In this document: positions 25,135 through 33,852 of the stretch, one piece after another | Layout of the letters: each line of letters begins with the position of its first letter | Position numbering within the stretch: position 1 is the stretch's first letter | Source: Lentzea albida | GTDB lineage: Bacteria; Actinomycetota; Actinomycetes; Mycobacteriales; Pseudonocardiaceae | Direction: 5' to 3' | Assembly: GCF_900111005.1 (NCBI RefSeq) | Contig: NZ_FOFV01000005.1 | Location: 248,001-312,000, forward strand | DNA: 64,000 nt | The notes under the pieces: generated by a model | What the model saw: the letters and a program-made list of their open reading frames with translations, nothing else | Database searches by the model: none | Told to the model about the DNA's origin: nothing | Made by a program: the position numbers and the translations under genes

Positions 25135-26055
25135 TCAAAGGGAAATCGGCTGCGAACCGAACAGTTCGGCGCAATGCCCGGCGAACGCCCGCGCCCGGTG
25201 CGTCAGCGGGCCGCCTGCCGCCCAGCCCAGCACGACAGGTGTCGTGGGCACGGTGTCGCGCAACCGCACCGCCACGACCTCCAGCCCCTCGTACGACGAG
25301 TTGACGGCGGGCTGCTGGACGGTCATCGAGTAACCGAGGCCGCGGGCCACCAGCGCCCGCGCGAGCTCGAAGCCGCGGGCCCGGTGCGTCACCACCATCT
25401 CCACGCCCGCGGCGTCGAACACCGACCGGAAGTAGCGCTCGCTGGGCGGGACGTCCAGCAGCACGAACGGGTCCCCGGCGAGTTCGCGCAACGCCACCGC
25501 CCGCCGCCGGCGCAGCCGGTGGTCAGCGGGCAACAGCACCTGGGGCGCCTGCTCGTACAACGTTCTCGTCGCGATGCCGGGCACCAGGTCCTGGTCGTAG
25601 AGGAACGCGATCTCGCACCGCCCGGCGACCAGGTCCTCCCCGATCTCCGGCAGGCTCCCCTCCACGAACCGGACCGACACCTCCGGGTGTGCGCTCTCGA
25701 ACGTCGCGATCGCCGCGGGCAGGTGGAACGGCGCGATCGGCGCGTAGCACCCGACCGTCAGCACACCGCTGACCCGCGAACTGAGCCCGCGCGCCTCGGC
25801 GCCGAGGTCGGCCATCGCCCCGACCACCCGGCGGGCGTCCGACAGCACGCGCGTGCCCGCCGCCGTCAACGCGGCACCCCGGCGCGGTGACCGCACCACC
25901 AGCCTCAGGTCCAGCACGCGTTCCATTTCGCTCAACGCCAGCGAGATCGCGCCCTGCGACACGTGGCACCGCGCGGCGGCCGCCGTCAGCGAGCCCGTCT
26001 CCGCCACCGCGATCAGGTAGTCGAGCTGCCGCAGCGTCACGTTGGGCAGATTCAT
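25135..26055 (-). CDS. LysR-family regulator
   Basis: 306 residues. The N-terminal winged helix (LRQLDYLIAVAETGSLTAAAARCHVSQGAISLALSEME pattern, residues 8-45) is followed by the two-lobed periplasmic-binding-like effector domain. The divergent nitroreductase begins 71 bp away, the classic LysR arrangement, and that gap has a CTTATG/CATAAG inverted repeat. It probably controls that gene and itself; the co-inducer is unknown. Confidence 0.9.
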   Translation of the reverse strand: MNLPNVTLRQLDYLIAVAETGSLTAAAARCHVSQGAISLALSEMERVLDLRLVVRSPRRGAALTAAGTRVLSDARRVVGAMADLGAEARGLSSRVSGVLTVGCYAPIAPFHLPAAIATFESAHPEVSVRFVEGSLPEIGEDLVAGRCEIAFLYDQDLVPGIATRTLYEQAPQVLLPADHRLRRRRAVALRELAGDPFVLLDVPPSERYFRSVFDAAGVEMVVTHRARGFELARALVARGLGYSMTVQQPAVNSSYEGLEVVAVRLRDTVPTTPVVLGWAAGGPLTHRARAFAGHCAELFGSQPISL

Positions 26056-26063
26056 GAGTTCAG

Positions 26064-26100
26064 CTTATGACTGGCCGAAGAAAATTGAACTGGCCATAAG
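26064..26100. promoter_or_regulatory. Divergent control region with LysR-type inverted repeat
   Basis: CTTATG (26064-26069) and CATAAG (26095-26100) are inverted around a 25-base interval that also repeats CTGGCC directly. It is in the 71-bp gap between the lysR and nitroreductase starts and is the probable binding region. Confidence 0.5.
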
Positions 26101-26126
26101 AGTCATTCGCGGGAATCGTGCGGACC

Positions 26127-26795
26127 ATGACCAGGCAGCACACCCACCCGTTCCTCCCCTACGCACCGCCCCGCCTGCCGATCGAGGAGGGACTCGACCG
26201 CGGCAGGGCCCTGCACCGGCTGCTCGACGCACGCAGGTCCGTGCGCTGGTTCTCGCCCGACCCCGTTCCGGCGGAGGCGGTCGAACTGGCCGTGCGCACC
26301 GCGAACACCGCCCCGAGCGGCGCGCACCAGCAGCCGTGGCGGTTCGTCGCCACCCGGGACCCGGACCTCAAGCGGCGCATCCGGCACGCGGCGGAAGAGG
26401 AGGAACGCCGCTTCTACCACGAACGCGAGCTGCCGGACTGGCACGCGGCCCTGGCACGACTGGAGACCGACGCCACGAAGGAGTTCCTGGAAGCCGCGCC
26501 CTGGCTCGTGGTCGCCTTCGCGCAGAAGCAGCAGAACGGCAAGAAGACCTACTACACCAACGAAAGCGTCGGCATCGCGTGCGGGCTCTTCATCGCGGCG
26601 CTGCACACCATGGGCCTCGCGACCCTGACGCACACGCCGAACCCCATGACGTTCCTGGCCGACCTGCTCGGACGCCCCGGCGAACGCCCGTACGTCCTGT
26701 TCCCGATCGGCTACCCGGCGCCCGACTGCGAGGTGCCGGACCTGCGCCGCAAGCCCCTGGACGAGGCCCTCACCTTCGCCGGCGGGCTTGCCTGA
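26127..26795 (+). CDS. Iodotyrosine-deiodinase-like nitroreductase
   Basis: 222 residues. FMN-dependent enzyme closest by pattern to iodotyrosine deiodinase (IYD), which reductively removes halogen from halotyrosines. RRSVRWFS, the FMN segment TAPSGAHQQPWRFV, SVGIACGLFIAALHTMGL and PVPDLRRKPLDE-type C-terminus (here EVPDLRRKPLDE) follow IYD. The three substrate-lid residues of IYD are present with exact spacing: Glu93, Tyr97 and Lys118 (E-x3-Y-x20-K). There is no membrane anchor, as in other bacterial IYD homologues. The ATG at 26127 is chosen, with a GTG at 26118 possible. Control by the divergent LysR is likely. Activity on halotyrosine is predicted from motifs, not shown. Confidence 0.82.
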   Translation: MTRQHTHPFLPYAPPRLPIEEGLDRGRALHRLLDARRSVRWFSPDPVPAEAVELAVRTANTAPSGAHQQPWRFVATRDPDLKRRIRHAAEEEERRFYHERELPDWHAALARLETDATKEFLEAAPWLVVAFAQKQQNGKKTYYTNESVGIACGLFIAALHTMGLATLTHTPNPMTFLADLLGRPGERPYVLFPIGYPAPDCEVPDLRRKPLDEALTFAGGLA

Positions 26796-26824
26796 TCGTC
26801 CCACCCGCGAGGACCATCACCGGC

Positions 26825-27688
26825 GTGGACGAACTACGCGCGCTGATCACCAAGCACGCCCGCCCGGACCTGACCACGACCATCGACGACGTCCTGGTGT
26901 CCAGGACGACGGTCGCAGGCCCGCCCGCCCCGTCGATGACCGGCACGATCCTCGCGTTCGTCGCTCAAGGCCGCAAACGCATCGCCTTGGGCGACCGCGT
27001 CTACGACTACCGGGCGGGCCAGTACCTCGTCGCGTCGATCGACATGCCGATCACCGGCAACTACGTCGGCATCAGCCCGTCCGAACCCGCGCTCGGCCTC
27101 GGCCTGGTGCTGCGGCCGGACAAGGTCGCCGAACTGCTCCTCGCCCACGACCTCCCGAAGGCCACGGGCACCCCGGAGGGCCTGGCCGTCAGCGACGCCT
27201 CCCCCGAACTGGTCGACGCCGTGACGAGGCTCGCGCGCCTGCTCGACCAGCCGAAGGACGCGCGTGCGCTGGCGCCGTTGATCAAGCAGGAGATCCTCTG
27301 GCGCGTCATGACCGGCGAGCAGGGCGCGGCCGTCCGGCAGCTCGGCGCGCAGGACAGCGGTCTCAGCCACATCGCCAGGGCGGTGAGGTGGATCAGGGAG
27401 AACTACGCCGAGTCGTTCAAGGTCGAGAACGTCGCGCGCATCGCGGGCATGAGCGAGTCGGCGTTCTACCGCAACTTCCAGGCCGTCACGGCGATGAGCC
27501 CGATCCAGTTCCAGAAGCAGATCCGCCTGCAGGAGGCCAGGTTGCTGCTCGCGACGAACTCCGACGTGACGAGCGTCAGCCACCGCGTCGGCTACGACAG
27601 CCCGTCGCAGTTCAGCCGCGAGTACCGCCGCCAGTTCGGCGCGCCGCCCAGCAGGGACGCGAAGCTCAGGCTCCAGCCCGCTCTCTGA
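26825..27688 (+). CDS. AraC-family regulator (AraC_N type)
   Basis: 287 residues. The N-terminal cupin-like AraC_N domain (about 10-165; GTILAFVAQGRKRIALGDRVYDYRAGQYLVAS pattern) is followed by two helix-turn-helix units (VENVARIAGMSESAFYRNFQAVTAMSP; SVSHRVGYDSPSQFSREYRRQFG). The GTG at 26825 is preceded by GAGGA. It lies 29 bp after the IYD-like gene on the same strand and may be co-transcribed with it. Its 3' end overlaps the convergent membrane-protein gene by 23 bp (27666-27688). AraC_N regulators often control nearby oxidoreductases. Confidence 0.88.
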   Translation: MDELRALITKHARPDLTTTIDDVLVSRTTVAGPPAPSMTGTILAFVAQGRKRIALGDRVYDYRAGQYLVASIDMPITGNYVGISPSEPALGLGLVLRPDKVAELLLAHDLPKATGTPEGLAVSDASPELVDAVTRLARLLDQPKDARALAPLIKQEILWRVMTGEQGAAVRQLGAQDSGLSHIARAVRWIRENYAESFKVENVARIAGMSESAFYRNFQAVTAMSPIQFQKQIRLQEARLLLATNSDVTSVSHRVGYDSPSQFSREYRRQFGAPPSRDAKLRLQPAL

Positions 27689-28847
27689 CGTCCAGGTACA
27701 CGGCGCGGACCTCCAGCGTCCGCTCGACCTTCTCGATCACGGGCGCGAAGAACTGGCGCCGGTGCTCGGCGTCGCTCATCGAGATCACCGAGAAGTACAT
27801 GCTGCCGAACGCCGCGAAGAGCGTGGCGTTGCGCAACATCGCCGCCGGCACACCGAAGAGCTTCGACGGGGTCGGCCGCTCGCCGATCCACTGCTCGGCG
27901 ATCTCGGGCGTGACCACGATCAGGCCGAGCACCACGAAGAACGCGAACAGCGCGAGCCCGATCACCGCCGCCTGCACCAGCTGCCGGATCGCGAGCATCA
28001 CCAGCAGGTTGCGCGACTGGCGGCCGTTCAACCGCCTGGGCGGCAACGGTTCGGTGATCTCGACGCCGGACAGCGGCGTGCCCTTGCACGCCACCTGGAG
28101 CACCTCGGGCCGCAGGTCCTGCTCGACCCGGCCGATCTCGTCGCGCAGCCGGGCGGCCGCGGCCAGCACGGTGATGGCGGCGAACATCAGCACCACGAGG
28201 CTCACCCGCTGCCAGCTCAGCCGGTTCATCGCCTGCCACAGCTCACCGGTGAAGAACAGGAACAGCGTCACGAACAGCATCGGCGGCAGCGCCCTGCCGA
28301 TCAGGTGCACGCTGTTGCGCAGGTCCGCGATCACGTGCCGGATGGCGGCCTTGAGCAACGACCCCAGCCCGTACGTCGTGGCGAGCATCGTCGCCAGGAA
28401 GGCCACGGCGAACACCACGACGAACCAGATCAGGGCGCCCCACACGGGTTCGGGATCCGCGTCCCCGTCCGGCGCGGTGAACCTGATGTCGATCGCGGAC
28501 TGCACCAACGGCGTGATCACGGGAATCGCCGCGTACACGACCAGCACCAGCACCGTCATGCGCGGCGAGAAGTTCGGCATCCGCCGCACGAACAGCGAGA
28601 GCAGCACCCACGCCGACACCATCACCGCGACGATCAGCCCGAGCAGCACCCACCGCGACAGCCCGGCGGACTGCTGCAGCACCAGCCACGCGAGGCTGCC
28701 GACGGCCACGAACGTCAACGCCGGCAGCATCCGCGGCAGCACGTGCGACCGGAAGCCGTAGCCCTCGATCATCGTCGGCGCGCCCTGCCGGACGAACCAC
28801 TGCTCGGTCCGCCGCACCACCGCAGGGGAGATCATGCGGTGGATCAT
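27666..28847 (-). CDS. Multi-pass membrane protein of unknown function
   Basis: 393 residues, at least seven hydrophobic segments (for example LPALTFVAVGSLAWLVLQQ, WVLLGLIVAVMVSAWVLLSLFV, LIWFVVVFAVAFLATMLA, QLVQAAVIGLALFAFFVVLGLIVV). A soluble loop of about 80 residues lies between roughly 245 and 305. No family is recognised with confidence. The start at 28847 is the first ATG; nearby in-frame ATGs make it uncertain by a few residues. It lies 3 bp after the SDR gene stop on the same strand, so the two form an operon. Confidence 0.65.
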   Translation of the reverse strand: MIHRMISPAVVRRTEQWFVRQGAPTMIEGYGFRSHVLPRMLPALTFVAVGSLAWLVLQQSAGLSRWVLLGLIVAVMVSAWVLLSLFVRRMPNFSPRMTVLVLVVYAAIPVITPLVQSAIDIRFTAPDGDADPEPVWGALIWFVVVFAVAFLATMLATTYGLGSLLKAAIRHVIADLRNSVHLIGRALPPMLFVTLFLFFTGELWQAMNRLSWQRVSLVVLMFAAITVLAAAARLRDEIGRVEQDLRPEVLQVACKGTPLSGVEITEPLPPRRLNGRQSRNLLVMLAIRQLVQAAVIGLALFAFFVVLGLIVVTPEIAEQWIGERPTPSKLFGVPAAMLRNATLFAAFGSMYFSVISMSDAEHRRQFFAPVIEKVERTLEVRAVYLDVRERAGA

Positions 28848-28850
28848 GCC

Positions 28851-29666
28851 TCACCGCTCGAACAGCCGCGCCATGATGGAGTAGTAGTGCGTCGGCGTGA
28901 TGCGGGCGAGCGCGTCGAACACGTACGCGTCCGGCCCGACGAGCACGCGCGCCTTCCCGCGTTCGACACCGCGGTGGATGATCTCGGCGGCCTTGTCCGG
29001 GGTGGTCAGCGCGATCCGGTCGAAGTCCGAGACGATCTGTTCGAGCGACCGGCCGTTCTCGTCGAGCTCGGCGTGGATGCGGCCGTTGCGGATGATGTTG
29101 GTCTTGATGCCGCCGGGGTGCACCGCGACCGCCGAGACGCCCGTGCCGCGCAGCTCCTGGCGCAGCGAGTCGGTGAACCCGCGGACGGCGAACTTCGCGG
29201 CGCAGTACGCGCTCTGCTTCGGCATCCCGCACAGCCCGAACACGCTGGACGTGTTCACCACGACGCCGTAGTTGTGCTTGACCAGCATCGGCAGGAACGC
29301 CCGCGTGCCGTTCACGACACCCCAGTAGTTGATGTCGAAGAGCCAGGAGTCGTCCTCCGCCACGGAGTTCAGCACCGTCGTGGAGGTGGCGACGCCCGCG
29401 TTGTTGAACACGGCCGCGAGCGGCAGGTCGAGCCACGCGCGCACCTCGTCCGCGAACGCCCGCACGTCCTCCGCGTCGCGCACGTCGAGCACCCGGCTGA
29501 GCACCGGGCCCTGCAACGACGCCGCGGTCTTCTCCAGCTCGATCTCGTTGACGTCGGCGATGGCCACCGGCGACCCGTGCCGGGACAACCGCTGCGCGAG
29601 ACTGCGGCCGATCCCCGAGGCGGCCCCGGTGATCACCGCCGGACGTCCTGAGATCTTGCGGACCAT
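28851..29666 (-). CDS. Short-chain dehydrogenase/reductase
   Basis: 271 residues. NAD(P)-binding ITGAASGIGRSLAQRLSRHG at the N-terminus, FNNAGVA, and the catalytic set Ser (NTSSVFG), Tyr and Lys (SAYCAAKFA). The C-terminal 70 residues carry a helical tail typical of SDRs acting on lipids or long acyl substrates. AGGAG precedes the ATG at 29666. It is followed by the membrane protein and preceded (41 bp) by the acyl-CoA synthetase, all on one strand, suggesting fatty-acid or lipid metabolism. Substrate unknown. Confidence 0.85.
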   Translation of the reverse strand: MVRKISGRPAVITGAASGIGRSLAQRLSRHGSPVAIADVNEIELEKTAASLQGPVLSRVLDVRDAEDVRAFADEVRAWLDLPLAAVFNNAGVATSTTVLNSVAEDDSWLFDINYWGVVNGTRAFLPMLVKHNYGVVVNTSSVFGLCGMPKQSAYCAAKFAVRGFTDSLRQELRGTGVSAVAVHPGGIKTNIIRNGRIHAELDENGRSLEQIVSDFDRIALTTPDKAAEIIHRGVERGKARVLVGPDAYVFDALARITPTHYYSIMARLFER

Positions 29667-29706
29667 GTGTCTGCTCCTGTCGTCGAGGACGGCGGAGCCC
29701 CCCACG

Positions 29707-31362
29707 TTAGCGGCGCAGCTCGGGGAACTGGTCGTCCCGCCACTCCCCCGTGCCGGCGCCGCCTTCCTCCTCGCGCGTGCGCAGGTCGACCCGGCGGATC
29801 TTGCCGGACACGGTCTTGGGCAGCTCGTAGAACTCCAGCCGCCGGATCCGCTGGAACGGCGCCAGGTTCTCCCGCGCGTGCTTCAGGATCTCCAGCGCGG
29901 TCTCACGGCTGGGCTCCCAGCCGGGGCTCAGCGCCACGTACGCCTTGGGCACGGCAAGCCGCAGCTCATCCGGCGCGGGCACGACGGCGGCCTCGGTGAC
30001 CGCCGGGTGCTCGATCAGCACGCTCTCCAGCTCGAACGGCGAGATCTTGTAGTCCGACGCCTTGAACACGTCGTCCGTGCGCCCGATGTAGAACAGGTAG
30101 CCGTCCTCGTCACGGCTCGCGATGTCGCCCGTGTGGTAGTAACCGCCGGCCATCGCCTCGGCGTTGCGCTCCTCGTCGCCGTGGTAGCCGACCATCAGCG
30201 ACATCGGCCGTTGCCCGAGATCGATGCAGATCTCGCCCTCGTCGGCCCGCTCGCCGGTGATCGGGTCGACCAGCACGATCGGCACACCGCGCAACGGCCG
30301 TCCCATCGAGCCGAGCTTCACCGGCGCGCCCGGCACGTTGCCGACCGACAGCGTGGTCTCGGTCTGCCCGAACCCGTCGCGGATCGTGAGGCCCCACTGC
30401 TTCTGGACCTGCTCGACCACCTCGGGGTTGAGCGGCTCCCCCGCGGCCACGACCTCGCGCAGCCCGCCGGGACCGCCGCTGAGGTCGGCCTTGATCAGCA
30501 TCCGCCACACGGTCGGCGGTGCGCAGAACGTGGTGACGCCCTTCTCGCGGATCTGACCGAGCAACGCGGCCGCGTCGAACCGGGCGTAGTTGTAGACGAA
30601 GATCGTCGCTTCGGCGATCCACGGCGCGAAGAAGCAGCTCCAGGCGTGCTTGGCCCAGCCGGGCGAGCTGATGTTGAGGTGCACGTCGCCGGGCTGCACG
30701 CCGATCCAGTGCATCGTCGTCAGGTGGCCCACCGGGTACGAGACCTGGGTGTGCTCGACCAGCTTGGGGCGGCTGGTCGTGCCGGAGGTGAAGTACAGCA
30801 GCAGCCGGTCGTCCGGCGCGGTCCGCGGGTGCGGCAGCGGGTCGTCGGACGCCTGCGAGGTGTCCGCGTAGTCGAGCCAGCCCTCCGCGGTGCCGCCGAC
30901 GCTGATGACCACCGGGCCTTCCGCGAACTTGCCGGCGTCCTCGACGCGCGCGATGACGTGCCGGACCGAACCCCGTTCCAGCCGGTCGGCGAGGTCGGCC
31001 GGTCCCAGGGCGGTGGTCGTCGGCATGATCACCGCGCCGAGCTTCATCACCGCGAGCATCGACTCCCACAGCTCGGCCTGGTTGCCCAGCATGATCATCA
31101 CGCTGTCGCCCCTGCCCACGCCGTGCCCGGCGAGCCAGCGTGCGACGCGGTTCGAGCGGCGGCGCACCTCGTCGTAGGAGTAGGCGCGCTCGGAGCCGTC
31201 CTCCTCGACGATGTGCAACGCCGTGGTGGTGTTGCCCTCGGCGACGACGTCGAACCAGTCGTGCGCCCAGTTGAAGCTGCTGCCGAAGCTCGGCCAGGCG
31301 AACGCGTCCGGGTCGCTGAGCATCAGGTCGCGGGCCGCGCGGTAGGTGTCGTGACTGGACAT
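29707..31362 (-). CDS. Acyl-CoA synthetase (AMP-forming)
   Basis: 551 residues of the ANL superfamily; activates a carboxylate to acyl-AMP and then acyl-CoA. The phosphate loop is YFTSGTTSRPKLVEHT (about 186-201). Other core motifs are DGFGQTETT, YYHTGDIASRDEDGYLFYIGRTDDVFK and the terminal catalytic Lys of ELPKTVSGKIRR. The layout resembles medium-chain acyl-CoA/acetoacetyl-type synthetases. The ATG at 31362 is chosen at the family start; the open frame upstream is not similar. The divergent GAF-LuxR gene 94 bp away is a likely regulator, and the SDR downstream a likely pathway partner. Confidence 0.88.
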   Translation of the reverse strand: MSSHDTYRAARDLMLSDPDAFAWPSFGSSFNWAHDWFDVVAEGNTTTALHIVEEDGSERAYSYDEVRRRSNRVARWLAGHGVGRGDSVMIMLGNQAELWESMLAVMKLGAVIMPTTTALGPADLADRLERGSVRHVIARVEDAGKFAEGPVVISVGGTAEGWLDYADTSQASDDPLPHPRTAPDDRLLLYFTSGTTSRPKLVEHTQVSYPVGHLTTMHWIGVQPGDVHLNISSPGWAKHAWSCFFAPWIAEATIFVYNYARFDAAALLGQIREKGVTTFCAPPTVWRMLIKADLSGGPGGLREVVAAGEPLNPEVVEQVQKQWGLTIRDGFGQTETTLSVGNVPGAPVKLGSMGRPLRGVPIVLVDPITGERADEGEICIDLGQRPMSLMVGYHGDEERNAEAMAGGYYHTGDIASRDEDGYLFYIGRTDDVFKASDYKISPFELESVLIEHPAVTEAAVVPAPDELRLAVPKAYVALSPGWEPSRETALEILKHARENLAPFQRIRRLEFYELPKTVSGKIRRVDLRTREEEGGAGTGEWRDDQFPELRR

Positions 31363-31456
31363 GTCGGAGAGGGTGGGAGCGCCGGCGCCGCCGGTATACC
31401 CCCGGATGGGGGTGCACCCCTTTTCGAGGGTGTGACGGTCAGCGAAACTTCTGGAC

Positions 31457-32218
31457 GTGCTGCCAGACCGCTTCCAGACGTTGCTCCCGCAGCGCCTGGA
31501 CATGCTCCGCCGTGCCACCGGGCTGCCCGTCGTGTTCGGCGGTGCGCTGACGACCGGCCGTGACCTGGTGCTCAGCAGCTTCTTCGGCACGCACGGCACG
31601 TCGTTGCACGGGCTGCGCATCGGCACCGGCCGGGGCCTCGGCGGCACGGCCATCGCGATGGGCACCGCGGTGCGCGTCAACGACTACGCCACGACCAAGG
31701 CGATCACCCACGAGTTCGACCAGATGGTGGTCGTCAACGAACGCCTGACCTCCGTGTTCGCCTACCCGGTGACGGTGCGCGGCACCGTGCACGGCGTCCT
31801 CTACGGGGCCGTGCGCGGGCAGACCACCGTCGGCGACCGGGCGATCAGGATGGCCGGCGCCATCGCGCAAGCATTCGCACAGGACCTCGACATGCCTTCG
31901 ATCCACACCCAGGCCGCGCTGCGCGAACTGGCCGAGGTCACCAAGCTCGTCGGTGATCCCGTGCTGCGCGAACGACTCCGCAAGGTGCACCAGAGCCTCG
32001 GCGGCGAGCCTCCCGTCAGCGTCCCCAGCGGCCTCACCCCGCGCGAACTCGATACGCTCCGGCTGGCCGCGGTCGGCGCGTCCAACCGGGAGATCGCCGC
32101 CGAGCTCGGGTTGAGCGCCGAGACCGTCAAGGCCTACCTCCGGGGCGCGATGCGCAAGCTGGGGGTGCACAACAGAACCGCCGCGGTCCACGCGGCGAGG
32201 TCGACGGGAGCGCTCTAG
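31457..32218 (+). CDS. GAF-domain LuxR-family regulator
   Basis: 253 residues: an N-terminal GAF-like sensor (about 10-145; RIGTGRGLGGTAIAMGTAVRVNDY) and a C-terminal LuxR helix-turn-helix (LTPRELDTLRLAAVGASNREIAAELGL, VKAYLRGAMRKLG). This arrangement is usual beside acyl-CoA metabolism genes in actinobacteria, so the divergent acyl-CoA synthetase is the likely target. The GTG at 31457 is taken. The stop TAG abuts the ATG of the following reductase gene, so they are one operon. Confidence 0.85.
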   Translation: MLPDRFQTLLPQRLDMLRRATGLPVVFGGALTTGRDLVLSSFFGTHGTSLHGLRIGTGRGLGGTAIAMGTAVRVNDYATTKAITHEFDQMVVVNERLTSVFAYPVTVRGTVHGVLYGAVRGQTTVGDRAIRMAGAIAQAFAQDLDMPSIHTQAALRELAEVTKLVGDPVLRERLRKVHQSLGGEPPVSVPSGLTPRELDTLRLAAVGASNREIAAELGLSAETVKAYLRGAMRKLGVHNRTAAVHAARSTGAL

Positions 32219-32641
32219 ATGTCGTTGATGGAGAAGGCCGTGATCGGCACCGATCGCCTGCTCTACAAGCTGACCGGCGGCAGGTTCACCCTCGTGTCGC
32301 TGTCGAAGCAGACCGGCCTGACCCTGATCACCACCGGCGCGAAGTCCGGTGAGAAGCGCGAGAACCAGGTCCAGTACGTCGCCGACGGCGACTCGATGCT
32401 GGTGGTGGGGTCCAACTGGGGCAAGCCGCACCACCCGGCGTGGACGGCGAACCTGCTGAAGAACCCCGACATCCAGGTGAACGTGCGCGGCGAGGTCCGC
32501 GACGTGCGGGGCACCCTGCTCGAGGGCGCCGAGCGGGAGGCCGCCTGGGCCCGCATGGTGGCGGCCTGGCCCGCGTTCCAGGACTACGTCGAACGCTCAG
32601 GCGGCCGCGAGCTGCGGGTGTTCCGCCTGACGGCGCGCTGA
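32219..32641 (+). CDS. Deazaflavin (F420)-dependent reductase, DDN family
   Basis: 140 residues of the split beta-barrel DDN/nitroreductase family. LTLITTGAKSGEKRENQVQYVADGDSMLVVGSNWGK is the cofactor-binding core, followed by HPAWTANLLKNPDIQVNVRG. Members use reduced F420 to reduce quinones or nitro compounds near the membrane; a hydrophobic N-terminal helix is present. It is immediately adjacent (0 bp) to the GAF-LuxR gene. The 3' end overlaps the convergent membrane-protein gene by 45 bp. Confidence 0.88.
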   Translation: MSLMEKAVIGTDRLLYKLTGGRFTLVSLSKQTGLTLITTGAKSGEKRENQVQYVADGDSMLVVGSNWGKPHHPAWTANLLKNPDIQVNVRGEVRDVRGTLLEGAEREAAWARMVAAWPAFQDYVERSGGRELRVFRLTAR

Positions 32642-33160
32642 GTCCCACGCGAGCCACACACATCCGACGACCATCAACACGCCGTGGGCGATCCGCACCG
32701 CGGGCGGCGTGAAGAACTGCGGCAGGAACAACGCGAACCCGGCGGCGAACACGACCGCCGCCGTGGTGCGCAGCTTCAGCGCGACCACCACCGCCGCGAC
32801 GCCCATGGTGACGAGCCCGAGCGCGAAGGTCGTGACGGCGAACGGGTTGTAGCGCACGGCCTCGGCCAGGTCGAGGACGTTCGGCTGCTGTGCGATGGCG
32901 TGCAGGCCGAAGTCCTCGGCGCCGTAGTACGGCAGCGTGAGGCCGGCGCCGACCCAGAACGTGATCGCGGCGGTGCGGTGGACCTCCAGCAACGCGATCG
33001 GCACGAGGATGAAGCCGATCATCGCGCACAGGTGCGAGAGGACCCACGCGGTCGACCCCATCGAGGCCGCCGCGCCCGCGGCCGTCGTCTCGTCGTGCCA
33101 GGGTCTCAGCGCCGGGTACAGCAGGAAGAGCAGGCCCGCGGCGGAAAGCGTCCACTTCAC
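32597..33160 (-). CDS. Multi-pass membrane protein of unknown function
   Basis: 187 residues with about five membrane segments (SAAGLLFLLYPAL, AWVLSHLCAMIGFILVPIALL, ALGLVTMGVAAVVVAL, VVFAAGFALFLPQFF, GVLMVVGCVWLAW). No family is recognised. Its ATG overlaps the TetR stop in ATGA (33157-33160), so it is expressed with, and probably controlled by, that repressor. A small-molecule or stress-related role is guessed only from the TetR link. Confidence 0.7.
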   Translation of the reverse strand: MKWTLSAAGLLFLLYPALRPWHDETTAAGAAASMGSTAWVLSHLCAMIGFILVPIALLEVHRTAAITFWVGAGLTLPYYGAEDFGLHAIAQQPNVLDLAEAVRYNPFAVTTFALGLVTMGVAAVVVALKLRTTAAVVFAAGFALFLPQFFTPPAVRIAHGVLMVVGCVWLAWDSARRQAEHPQLAAA

Positions 33161-33720
33161 GATTGCCCCCTGAGATCGGTGAGGTACATCCGGACGAGCT
33201 GGTCGTAGGTGTCGTCGAGGCCCTCGGGCAGGCCGAAGCCGCCGCTCGACTCGATCGACGCGAAACCGTGCGCGATCACCCGCAACCGCCGCGTGGCGTG
33301 GATGGCGTCGGAGCCCTCCAGGCCGTACTGCCGCAACGTCGCGAGGACGACCTCCATGAACTTGGTGCCCGCCGCCAGCTGCAGGTCGTTGTGCAGCGGA
33401 TCCATCGGCGCGGCCGCGTAGCGGTTCGGGTGCTCCCGCACGTAGGAGCGGTACGCGTGCAGGAGCGCGCTGACGGCGTCGTCCCCCGCCCGGCCGAGGA
33501 CCGCGCCGGTGAACCGGTCGGTCATCTCCTCCAGCACCCGCACACCGATGTGGGCGCGCAGTTCACCGAGGCTCGCGACGTGCTTGTACAGCGAGGGCGT
33601 GGCGACACCGGTCCGCGCGGCGACGGCGGACAGCGTCAGGCCGTCGGCGCCCTGCTCGTCGATCAGCTCCAGCGCGGCGTCGACGACCTTGGCGGTGGTG
33701 AGACGTGGGCGAGCACTCAT
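33157..33720 (-). CDS. TetR-family regulator
   Basis: About 187 residues: helix-turn-helix LSAVAARTGVATPSLYKHVASLGELRAHI (about 28-56), then a TetR_C-type ligand domain. The ATG at 33720 fits the family start. A GCTAACG-A-CATTAGC palindrome lies 10-24 bp upstream, a good autoregulatory operator. The membrane-protein gene overlaps its stop by 4 bp, so regulator and target form one autoregulated operon. Confidence 0.88.
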   Translation of the reverse strand: MSARPRLTTAKVVDAALELIDEQGADGLTLSAVAARTGVATPSLYKHVASLGELRAHIGVRVLEEMTDRFTGAVLGRAGDDAVSALLHAYRSYVREHPNRYAAAPMDPLHNDLQLAAGTKFMEVVLATLRQYGLEGSDAIHATRRLRVIAHGFASIESSGGFGLPEGLDDTYDQLVRMYLTDLRGQS

Positions 33721-33729
33721 AGCCCAAAA

Positions 33730-33744
33730 GCTAACGACATTAGC
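33730..33744. promoter_or_regulatory. Palindromic operator upstream of TetR gene
   Basis: GCTAACG, one base, CATTAGC: six of seven positions are symmetric. It sits just upstream of the regulator start and resembles common TetR operators of the GCTAATG-x-CATTAGC type. Confidence 0.7.
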
Positions 33745-33852
33745 CAGTGACGTCAAGCGAGGAGGTTCGGTGAAGATCTTGCGAATTCCCGGCGCACCTC
33801 GCCACCCGGCCGCTATGAAGGGGAGGTCATTCGCATCGGCAAGGAGATTCCA

